NCBI GenBank assembly: GCA_900317835.1
Contig: ONIL01000019.1
Location: forward strand, 865 to 54,049
Source: an uncultured Prevotellaceae bacterium
Lineage (GTDB): Bacteria; Bacteroidota; Bacteroidia; Bacteroidales; Muribaculaceae
DNA: 53,185 nt
Direction of reading: 5' to 3'
Part shown: positions 10,756 to 17,058 of the stretch, piece by piece
Numbering within the stretch: position 1 is the stretch's first letter
Layout of the letters: each line of letters begins with the position of its first letter
Made by a program: the position numbers and the translations under genes
The notes under the pieces: generated by a model
Told to the model about the DNA's origin: nothing
What the model saw: only the letters and a program-made list of their open reading frames with translations
Database searches by the model: none

Positions 10756-10783
10756 GCAAAAACCAAGCCAAACGGCCTGGCTT
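10756..10783 (-). terminator. Second hairpin of a tandem terminator after tig
   Basis: Short stem AAGCCA (10765-10770) with TGGCTT (10778-10783), followed on the minus strand by GGTTTTTGCC. It lies just downstream of the stronger hairpin at 10792-10836 and may act as a back-up. Confidence 0.5.
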
Positions 10784-10791
10784 ATTTACAT

Positions 10792-10836
10792 CCTAAAAAA
10801 AAGAAATGTGGGATAGAGTCACCCCTACCCCACATT
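10792..10836 (-). terminator. Rho-independent terminator of tig
   Basis: Stem AATGTGGGATAG (10805-10816) with CTACCCCACATT (10825-10836), one mismatch, followed on the minus strand by a run of eight T (TTCTTTTTTTTAGG). It lies between tig and clpP, so clpPX expression needs read-through or a further promoter. Confidence 0.82.
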
Positions 10837-10861
10837 ACATGACATATTATTTACCCAAAAC

Positions 10862-12238
10862 TTATTTCTTCTTCTCCTCGTCCTCGTAGAGCTTGCGGAA
10901 GTCCTCGACACTGATGGTCTTCTCGTTGACCTTGACAGCATCGCGCACAGCGGCATAGAACTTGTTGTCGATGGCATGCTCTTGAATCATGTCACGGGTG
11001 CGGTCGTCCTGCATGTAGCGCTCGGCCTGCTGGCGGATCAGATCCTCGGGAGCATTATAGATGCCATACTGTGACAGCTGCTGCTGTGCGAAAACAAAGG
11101 CGGCAGTGTCGATGTCCTCTTTCTCTACCTTGATGCCCAGTTCCTGTGCCAGGTGGTCCTTAACAAGCTGCCATCGCAACTGCTTGAACATGTCCTTGGC
11201 CTCCTCGTCGGTCACCTCGGTATTCTCCTTGTTGTCCTGCTCGCGGCGCAGCTTGAGGAAACGCTTCAGGAATTCCTCGGGCAATGGCAGTTCACCGGCC
11301 TTCTCGGTGAGGATGCGCTGGGCGTCAACGGTGAAGCGGTAGTTGCTCTCGGGCTGGTTGGCACGGGCAATCATTTCACGCATGGCCTCGCGGAATGCAG
11401 CCTCGTCCTTGACCTCGGTCTCAGTGCCCAGCACGCCCTTGAAGAACTCCTCGTTCATCTCGGCTTCCTGGTTCACCTTGATTTCCTCGATAGTCACGCG
11501 GAAGTCGCTCTTCACGTCGGCCTCGCTGCGGTCCACGTTGAGCATTGAAGCGAGTTCGGCAATGTTGCCGTTATTGGCCTTGTGGGGGTTGAACACGAAG
11601 GTGTCACCCACCTTGACGCCAACAAACTTGGCAGCCTCGTCCTCATCAACCATATAGCGCGGCGAGATCACGGTGCGTTCTACCCTGATGCCATCGGCCT
11701 TATCGTTGCCCTGCTCGTCAAGCTCGATCATCGAGCCACGCAGCATCGACTCCTTGTCGCTCACTTCACCATCAACGAGGGTGCCCAGGCGCTTGCGGTC
11801 ATGGGCAATAGCGTCGTCAACCATCTGGTCGGTCACCTCGATATTGTAGTAGGGCACATTGATGCGCTTGTTGAGTTTCAGCTCGACAACGGGAGCGAGA
11901 CCCAGGTCATACTTGAAGGCCATTTCCTCGTCCTTCATGATGTCAACCTTGGTATCCTCGTTGGGCAGGGGCTCACCCAGTACTTGCAGCTTGTTTTCAC
12001 GAATGTAGTCATACATGGCCTTGCCCACCTTGCGGTCAACCACGTCGGCAGTCACACTGGGGCCGTAAAACTTCATCAGCAAGTTCTTGGGTGCCTTACC
12101 CGGGCGGAAGCCCTTCAGCGGATGGCGCACACCCATGGCAGCCACTTCCTTGTTCACGTCGCTAGCGAAATCTTCTCTCTTGAGCTCAACGGTGAGCACG
12201 CCGTTCACCGCATCAATCTGTTCAAAACTTACGTTCAT
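10862..12238 (-). CDS. tig: Trigger factor, ribosome-associated chaperone
   Basis: This 458-residue protein starts at the MNVSFEQIDAVNG methionine; an in-frame upstream start at 12277 would add 13 residues that lie outside the family alignment. The ribosome-binding signature GFRPGKAP is present near residue 42. A degenerate FKBP-like middle domain and a long helical C-terminal arm region follow. Trigger factor binds nascent chains at the exit tunnel. Gene order with clpP and clpX is conserved across bacteria. The C-terminus is charged (YEDEEKKK). Confidence 0.93.
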   Translation of the reverse strand: MNVSFEQIDAVNGVLTVELKREDFASDVNKEVAAMGVRHPLKGFRPGKAPKNLLMKFYGPSVTADVVDRKVGKAMYDYIRENKLQVLGEPLPNEDTKVDIMKDEEMAFKYDLGLAPVVELKLNKRINVPYYNIEVTDQMVDDAIAHDRKRLGTLVDGEVSDKESMLRGSMIELDEQGNDKADGIRVERTVISPRYMVDEDEAAKFVGVKVGDTFVFNPHKANNGNIAELASMLNVDRSEADVKSDFRVTIEEIKVNQEAEMNEEFFKGVLGTETEVKDEAAFREAMREMIARANQPESNYRFTVDAQRILTEKAGELPLPEEFLKRFLKLRREQDNKENTEVTDEEAKDMFKQLRWQLVKDHLAQELGIKVEKEDIDTAAFVFAQQQLSQYGIYNAPEDLIRQQAERYMQDDRTRDMIQEHAIDNKFYAAVRDAVKVNEKTISVEDFRKLYEDEEKKK

Positions 12239-12287
12239 TACTTGTTCTGTATTGTATGATAAATGTTTAATTCTCAAAAAACGGCTG

Positions 12288-12318
12288 CAAAATTACTACA
12301 ATTAACACGATACACAAA
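12288..12318 (-). promoter_or_regulatory. Promoter of tig (tig-clpP-clpX)
   Basis: Minus-strand TTTG (12318 to 12315), a 19-base spacer, then TAATTTTG (12295 to 12288). This is a full match to the Bacteroidetes TTTG/TAnnTTTG form and lies about 50 bases before the tig ATG. Confidence 0.7.
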
Positions 12319-12412
12319 ATTTCACCGCCACTTTTTTGATTTCTTCATCCCATTCAGGCCCATTAATTATCTCTTGGCTGCAATTAATTCATGACCGATT
12401 CGGTATTTAACA

Positions 12413-12448
12413 TGAAAAAGAGAGGTGGCACCCTTAACAGGTGCCACT
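12413..12448 (-). terminator. Rho-independent terminator of the LRR protein gene
   Basis: Stem GGTGGCACC (12424-12432) with GGTGCCACT (12440-12448), including one G-U pair, followed on the minus strand by CTCTTTTTC. It lies about 45 bases past the LRR stop codon and upstream of the tig promoter. Confidence 0.75.
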
Positions 12449-12491
12449 CCTCGGTTTAAATAACAATCATATTGTTGTATCCAGCTTAGTG

Positions 12492-14645
12492 TTACAAGTT
12501 GCCACTCAGCAACAGGTCGATTAGAGCTGTCACGTCGCTGATGCCTACCGTCCCGTCGCCGTCCACGTCGGCTGCGGCATTACCTCCTGCATTCCCATTC
12601 AGCAGCAGATCGATCAGGTCAGTCACGTCGCCGATAGCCACTTTGCCATCACCATCCATATCGCCTGGCGTGCTTACCGGAATGATCTCCCAACCATCGT
12701 CAGTTTCTCGTAGCGGATCCCAATTTTTGGCTAAGGCAACAGCTACCTGGGCGGAGGTGATCACATTGTACTCACCAAGTTGTTGGATGATCCTCAATTC
12801 ACTATGAGAATTACTTGGGCGCGTGGGGAGGCTGTTGACAAGTGTCCACATTCCAGCACCTGAGATGTGATTCTTCTCAGCCCAGATATATTGAAGCTGT
12901 GTACATCCTTGCACATTAATCGATGTCAATTGACCATCGGCACAATTCAACTGTCTCAATAGAGGATTGTGTGACAGATCGAGAGTAGTTATTTGGGCAT
13001 TACTACAAATGAGTTCCTCCAGTTTGGGGTTATGACTAATGTCTATTGATGTCAATAGGTTAGATCCACATGCCAGTTCTACAAGTTTCGGGAAATTAGA
13101 AACATCCAGTGATGTCAACTTGTTTCCATGTAGATTTAAAACTTCCATTGCATTGCAACCTGACAGACTGAGTGTGCTGATTGCATTACTCATGCCAAAC
13201 AGGCGAGCAAGATTTGGGCAATTACTCATGTCAAGCGTTGCCAACGACTTATTACTGTAAACATCAGCATAATCCAGCGATTGATTACCCGACGCCCTCA
13301 AATAAACCAGGTTAGGCTTGTCACAAACATTGAGAAAGGTTATCTGATTGTTGCGGCAGTAGAGTCTCTCGATGTTGGTCATAACACTTACAGCAGACAA
13401 GTCGCTAATAGCACAGTCTTCGCAGTCCAGATAGGTTATTGCTTTGCAATCTCTCAGGCCGGTGACAGTTGCCAAGTTATAATTGTAGTAGCAACGCAGG
13501 TCGGTCAATGCTGTGCAACCGGTCACTTCGAGCGTGGTCAAGTCGCAACTGTAGCAGCTCAATGACTTCATCGACGTGTTGTTCCTGCAGTTGAGTATGG
13601 TAAGCTGGGGCTTGTAGGTAACCGACAGACTCACCAACTTAGTGTTGTAGCATTCAAGCCTTCGGAGTTTTGACAGGTTACCCAGGCTGAGCGAGGTGAT
13701 GTTTGTATTGTAGCAATAGAGCGTTTCCAGCTTGGTGCATTGTGACAAGTTGAGCGTAGTCAGCTTGGGTCCTGTGTATGAACTGGTGGGAGCGCAATCC
13801 AGATAGGTCAATTCGGTGTTGCTGTTCACGTCAAGCGAGGTGAGAGGGTTGTTGTAGCAACGTAATTCCTTGAGCGCGGTGAGCAACTCAACACCCTTCA
13901 TATTGCTGATATTCTCGTAGGACACATTGAGCGAGGTGAGTGCATTTATTTCGGCCTGGGTGATATAGCCATTAGGATAGAGGTTCAACATGTATTTGCG
14001 GAAGTTTTCGTCAGGGAAGTTGGTCGAGTTGATGTAAACAGCCGTTGTAATATTGCTGAATTCCTTCCAATAATTCGCATTTTTATAGGCATTCAGTGCG
14101 CTTGCCGGCACAATCAGCGTGGCATAGCTCAGTACGGTACTGGGGAATGTGCTACTGCTAATGGAGGGCGGCGTAGTAGCATTGCAAACAATTGTTCTCA
14201 GAGCCGAGCAACCATAAAAGGCAGAGGAACCTATTGACGTCATGCCACTGCCAATGACAACTTTTGACAGTGACGAGCAATTCTCAAAGGCCCAATTGGA
14301 TATCTTGGTAACATTGTCAGGGATGTTCAATTCCTGGAGTGAGGTACAGTTCCAAAACGAATCAAAACCAATAACCTTGACTTCGTCTCCAAAGGACACA
14401 CCAGTGAGGTTGGTACAGTTACGGAAAGCATACTCTCCAACCTCGGTCACGGGATAAAGCACGGGATGCAGAACTCCCGCTTCAGCTTCAGTTGGGATAT
14501 AAACAAATCCACTGTAACTGTTGTAATTCGAGTCATAATAGGTCAGCGAAACCTCTCCATCGTTCAAAAAGTTGAAATACAAGTGACAACTGTAATCCTC
14601 AAAATCGTAGGCGCTTACATTTAAAGTGCAAACTAAGGACATCAA
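12492..14645 (-). CDS. Secreted leucine-rich-repeat protein with C-terminal dockerin-like repeats; start disrupted
   Basis: The open frame gives about 717 residues. Residues about 45-195 are BspA-type LRR_5 repeats (AFRNCTNL, SFWNCTSL, AFENCSSL, AFYGCSAL). Residues about 230-620 are internalin-like repeats of L-x-x-L-x-C/N-x-N type. The end has two calcium-loop repeats, DMDGDGKVAIGDVTDLIDLL and DVDGDGTVGISDVTALIDLL, which resemble a type I dockerin. The only in-frame starts are TTG/ATG inside what should be the signal peptide. Two ATG codons at 14695-14690 have the expected spacing from the promoter but are out of frame by one base across the A5 run at 14683-14687. One extra A would give MMIKKKLLNLKGTALLALM and a normal signal peptide. 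A cell-surface role is likely; the ligand is unknown. Confidence 0.82.
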   Translation of the reverse strand: MMSLVCTLNVSAYDFEDYSCHLYFNFLNDGEVSLTYYDSNYNSYSGFVYIPTEAEAGVLHPVLYPVTEVGEYAFRNCTNLTGVSFGDEVKVIGFDSFWNCTSLQELNIPDNVTKISNWAFENCSSLSKVVIGSGMTSIGSSAFYGCSALRTIVCNATTPPSISSSTFPSTVLSYATLIVPASALNAYKNANYWKEFSNITTAVYINSTNFPDENFRKYMLNLYPNGYITQAEINALTSLNVSYENISNMKGVELLTALKELRCYNNPLTSLDVNSNTELTYLDCAPTSSYTGPKLTTLNLSQCTKLETLYCYNTNITSLSLGNLSKLRRLECYNTKLVSLSVTYKPQLTILNCRNNTSMKSLSCYSCDLTTLEVTGCTALTDLRCYYNYNLATVTGLRDCKAITYLDCEDCAISDLSAVSVMTNIERLYCRNNQITFLNVCDKPNLVYLRASGNQSLDYADVYSNKSLATLDMSNCPNLARLFGMSNAISTLSLSGCNAMEVLNLHGNKLTSLDVSNFPKLVELACGSNLLTSIDISHNPKLEELICSNAQITTLDLSHNPLLRQLNCADGQLTSINVQGCTQLQYIWAEKNHISGAGMWTLVNSLPTRPSNSHSELRIIQQLGEYNVITSAQVAVALAKNWDPLRETDDGWEIIPVSTPGDMDGDGKVAIGDVTDLIDLLLNGNAGGNAAADVDGDGTVGISDVTALIDLLLSGNL

Positions 14646-14792
14646 AGCCAGTAAGGCTGTTCCTTTTAAGTTTAGTAATTTCTTTTTATCATCATATTTA
14701 TTAAAGGGTTAATAATATCGGGTATTGTGGTAATGCTGTAAACTCGTGTGCACCCACCGGTATGGGGTAACCGTCCTGATAAACCAGCGCTA

Positions 14793-14824
14793 CAAAGATA
14801 ATCATGAATTATCGTACTTCCAAA
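14793..14824 (-). promoter_or_regulatory. Promoter of the LRR protein gene
   Basis: Minus-strand TTTG (14824 to 14821), a 20-base spacer, then TATCTTTG (14800 to 14793). The leader to the ATG pair at 14695 is about 90 bases. The intact promoter argues that the gene is meant to be expressed. Confidence 0.65.
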
Positions 14825-14852
14825 TGATACAACATGAAACACACACAACATG

Positions 14853-14883
14853 CAAAAACAGGGAGACCAACGGCCTCCCTGTT
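14853..14883 (-). terminator. Rho-independent terminator of the ECF sigma factor gene
   Basis: Perfect 9-bp stem AACAGGGAG (14857-14865) with CTCCCTGTT (14875-14883), followed on the minus strand by TGTTTTTGCA. It lies 22 bases past the sigma factor stop. Confidence 0.82.
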
Positions 14884-14904
14884 AAATCTTCAATAATGAT
14901 GGCA

Positions 14905-15495
14905 TCACATCGTCAGGACGATGTTGTGCTCCTCGGCCATGCGGCGCATGTTGAGGATGGCATAGCGCATGCGGCCCAGGGCTGTGTTGATGCTCACGCC
15001 AGTGGTGTCGGCGATCTCCTTGAAACTCATGTTTTTGTAATAGCGCATGACGAGCACCTCGCGCTGACTGTCGGGCAGTGCCCTGATCAGGCGCCTCACG
15101 TCGCTGTGTATCTGATGAACGACCAAGTCATCCTCCACTGTGCCATCTGCCAGTTCCTTGCGATTGAGGATGTTGACGTCCGAGTCATCAGTCGACTGCA
15201 GGCTCTCGGCCCGGGTCTGACGGAAGTAATCTATAATCAGGTTGTGGGCTATGCGCATGATCCAGGCGGGGAAATGCCCGTTCTCGACATACCGCCCCTG
15301 CCTGATTGTCATAATGGCCTTGACGAAGGTGTCCTGGAAAATATCATCGGCGAGTTCCTCGTTCTTTACCGAGTGATATATATACATGTAAAGGCGGTCT
15401 TTGTGACGCTCCAGGAGCTCATCAAAGGCCTCGTTCTTGCCATCGACATACAGCGAAATGAGTTGCTCATCGCTCTTGTCATCGTAGATCTTCAT
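14905..15495 (-). CDS. ECF-type RNA polymerase sigma factor (sigma-70 family)
   Basis: This 196-residue protein has sigma region 2 (about residues 22-90, with DIFQDTFVKAIMTI and the WIMRIAHNLIIDYFR segment) and region 4 (about 135-185, with LPDSQREVLVMRYYKNMSFKEIA and the helix-turn-helix TGVSINTALGRMRYA). There is no region 1.1 or region 3. It directs RNA polymerase to a stress or envelope regulon. No anti-sigma factor gene is adjacent: the upstream neighbour at 15695 is a small unknown protein about 200 bases away. It lacks obvious SusC/D partners, so it is more RpoE-like than polysaccharide-locus-like. The target genes are unknown. Confidence 0.9.
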   Translation of the reverse strand: MKIYDDKSDEQLISLYVDGKNEAFDELLERHKDRLYMYIYHSVKNEELADDIFQDTFVKAIMTIRQGRYVENGHFPAWIMRIAHNLIIDYFRQTRAESLQSTDDSDVNILNRKELADGTVEDDLVVHQIHSDVRRLIRALPDSQREVLVMRYYKNMSFKEIADTTGVSINTALGRMRYAILNMRRMAEEHNIVLTM

Positions 15496-15613
15496 TACTT
15501 ATATATATTGGTCAATAATGAGTAATGTTTGTCGATAGGCAGATATGTTTTAGTTACTATAATTCATTAAGTTTATACTCTCAAAAAGCAGAAATCATGC
15601 AGATTTCGGACTG

Positions 15614-15644
15614 CAAATATAGATAAAATCAAAAAAACAACAAT
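15614..15644 (-). promoter_or_regulatory. Putative promoter of the ECF sigma factor gene
   Basis: Minus-strand TATATTTG (15621 to 15614) fits TAnnTTTG, with ATTG 19 bases upstream (15644 to 15641). It lies in an AT-rich stretch and leaves a leader of about 110 bases. Confidence 0.5.
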
Positions 15645-15694
15645 TTTTTTTCAAAAAAAAGTGAATTTTTCGATTATTTTTTCACAATTTGCAG

Positions 15695-16021
15695 TCAATA
15701 ACGGCGCCTACGGCGGTTGCCGAACAACCCCGTGATCCAGCGCGTCAACTTGAAGCCCAGCAGCACATAGTCGGCCGTCTTGAGCTGGTGCACCGTATTG
15801 GGACTGAACATGAGGGCACGCACGCCGTTGGTGGCCACATTGTTCTTCGCGTTCTCGAGGCCATTCTCCAAGGTAACACGCCCCACCTCACGCCGCACGA
15901 GGGCCTTGCCACGAGCACGTTGCAGTTCCTCAAGGGTCATGCCCTTCCAGTCACGGGGCGCATCATGCACCACGACGGGCTGGTTGGTGGTCGTGGTGAC
16001 GGTATCAGCAGGGCTACTCAT
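15695..16021 (-). CDS. Small protein of unknown function in YtxH/holin-like cassette
   Basis: This 108-residue protein has no recognised domain. The N-terminus is polar with a Thr-rich stretch (DTVTTTTNQ). The middle is helical and charged (LEELQRARGKALVRREVGRV), and the end is strongly basic (GLFGNRRRRRY). It has no signal peptide or clear membrane helix; LKTADYVLLGFKLTRWITGLF may be a membrane-associating amphipathic helix. Its start overlaps the stop of the upstream holin-like gene by 8 bases, so the two are translationally coupled. It is the last gene of a four-gene cassette. The function is not known. Confidence 0.75.
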   Translation of the reverse strand: MSSPADTVTTTTNQPVVVHDAPRDWKGMTLEELQRARGKALVRREVGRVTLENGLENAKNNVATNGVRALMFSPNTVHQLKTADYVLLGFKLTRWITGLFGNRRRRRY

Positions 16022-16364
16022 TATCTTCAGGCTTTAAAAATAACTTGCTCACAAATCTCGCTACGGGATCGACAATGAGCTGCTTCTTGAAGGCGAACAC
16101 CACAAGCAGCAGCACCAGCAGTATGCCGACGGCAATCAGATGGGCGGCCCACATCGAGTCCAGGGCAACAGCCAGCGCACTGACGACCGCCGAAATCAGG
16201 TAATTCAACGCAAATGCGCCGATGATGATGACTACCGCCAGAAACGCTATCGACGACAACAGCACAGCCATCTTCTCGACAGCCGTGAGCTTGGTGTAGT
16301 CCCACTCCAGTTTGAAATACTTGCGGGCCTCGTTGAACAGTTTTTTGTAATCTATCTCGTCCAT
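16014..16364 (-). CDS. Holin-like (Phage_holin_3_6/holin-X type) membrane protein
   Basis: This 116-residue protein starts at MDEIDYKKLF (16364); the frame is open further upstream to 16415, but those residues have no family character. An amphipathic N-terminal part (about 1-30) precedes two long hydrophobic segments (about 32-60 and 70-92) and a basic/acidic tail. This is the shape of the chromosomal 'phage holin family' proteins common in Bacteroidetes, which are not proven holins. It lies between YtxH genes and the small protein at 15695, overlapping the latter by 8 bases. No other phage genes are nearby, so an envelope role is more likely than lysis. Confidence 0.75.
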   Translation of the reverse strand: MDEIDYKKLFNEARKYFKLEWDYTKLTAVEKMAVLLSSIAFLAVVIIIGAFALNYLISAVVSALAVALDSMWAAHLIAVGILLVLLLVVFAFKKQLIVDPVARFVSKLFLKPEDNE

Positions 16365-16387
16365 GTCAGTATCATGACACATGACCA

Positions 16388-16425
16388 ACGACGGGCAGTG
16401 CCACGCGGGTGACACTACCTGTCGT
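16388..16425 (-). repeat. Imperfect inverted repeat between ytxH-like and holin-like genes
   Basis: ACGACGGGCAGTG (16388-16400) can pair with CACTACCTGTCGT (16413-16425), with one wobble and one mismatch and a 12-base loop. There is no T run, so it is not a classical terminator. It may be an RNA processing or stability element inside the operon. Confidence 0.4.
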
Positions 16426-16442
16426 CACGACATGCTATTTTG

Positions 16443-16640
16443 TCAGTCCTCGATCTGGGCGCTGATCTGCTTCACCAGTTGCTCCACCTCGTCGTCACTG
16501 AAGTCGATGCCGTTTTTCTTCAACATCTCCTTGATGCGTGAGCGTAGGTCCGAACCCTTCTCGGGAGCAAACAGGATGGCTGCCGATGCACCGACAAGTG
16601 CACCACCCAGGAATGCATACAATAAACTTAATCCTTTCAT
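16443..16640 (-). CDS. YtxH domain-containing protein (second copy)
   Basis: This 65-residue protein has an N-terminal glycine/alanine-rich membrane segment (LYAFLGGALVGASAAILFAP) followed by the YtxH signature FAPEKGSDLRSRIK and a short charged helix. It is a paralogue of the 68-residue protein just upstream (16665-16871), sharing the G-A-x-x-G-x-LFAPEKG-[DS]-D-x-R-x-R-I core. YtxH proteins are small, membrane-linked and often stress-induced; the biochemical role is not known. It is 24 bases downstream of its paralogue. Confidence 0.85.
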   Translation of the reverse strand: MKGLSLLYAFLGGALVGASAAILFAPEKGSDLRSRIKEMLKKNGIDFSDDEVEQLVKQISAQIED

Positions 16641-16664
16641 TTCTTTATGTCCAATTATTAAAAG

Positions 16665-16871
16665 TTAGTCCATCTTGTCCTTAATCTCATCGGCGATGTC
16701 ATTCACCAGGTTGTCAAGCTTAGAGCCTTTAAGTTTCACACCCTGTTCACGCAGTGCATCAGCGATGCGTTGACGCGTGTCATCACCTTTCTCGGGGGCA
16801 AAAAGCAAACCCACTGCCGCGCCGGCGATTGCGCCGCCCACGACTGCCATTACGATGTTGATTGGTTTCAT
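16665..16871 (-). CDS. YtxH domain-containing protein (first copy)
   Basis: This 68-residue protein starts at MKPINIVMAVVGG (16871). An open frame continues upstream to 16928, but the promoter and the paralogue alignment favour this start. A glycine/alanine-rich membrane segment (residues 6-26) leads into LLFAPEKGDDTRQRIADALR and an acidic/basic tail. It is the first gene of the cassette YtxH, YtxH, holin-like, unknown. The operon promoter lies at 16971-17002, back to back with uvrA. Confidence 0.85.
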   Translation of the reverse strand: MKPINIVMAVVGGAIAGAAVGLLFAPEKGDDTRQRIADALREQGVKLKGSKLDNLVNDIADEIKDKMD

Positions 16872-16970
16872 ATTCTTAAAAAATAAATTATTAGTTAATA
16901 ATGTCTTAGTTATGGTTTCACACTGCAATAATCATGCCACTTGACATTAGTATGTATTGCTTGTAGTCCC

Positions 16971-17002
16971 CAAAATTAGGCAAACTTTTTGATTCGGGCA
17001 AA
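16971..17002 (-). promoter_or_regulatory. Promoter of the YtxH/holin-like cassette
   Basis: Minus-strand TTTG (17002 to 16999), a 20-base spacer, then TAATTTTG (16978 to 16971). Full match to the Bacteroidetes form; the leader is about 95 bases. Confidence 0.65.
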
Positions 17003-17031
17003 TATTCTAGAAATATTCTCAATAATTTTAG

Positions 17032-17039
17032 TAATTTTG
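17032..17039 (+). promoter_or_regulatory. Putative -7 element of uvrA
   Basis: TAATTTTG matches TAnnTTTG and lies 19 bases before the uvrA ATG, implying a very short leader. No clear TTTG is seen upstream at the usual spacing. The element is divergent from and close to the cassette promoter at 16971-17002. Confidence 0.5.
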
Positions 17040-17058
17040 CACCCCAATTCGCATCAAC

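Noticed and set aside
12492-12680. Cellulosome component based on dockerin-like repeats
   Set aside because: No cohesin, scaffoldin or glycoside hydrolase gene in the window.
16014-16364. Prophage remnant based on the holin-like protein
   Set aside because: No integrase, terminase, capsid, lysin or attachment repeats nearby; this protein type is common on Bacteroidetes chromosomes.
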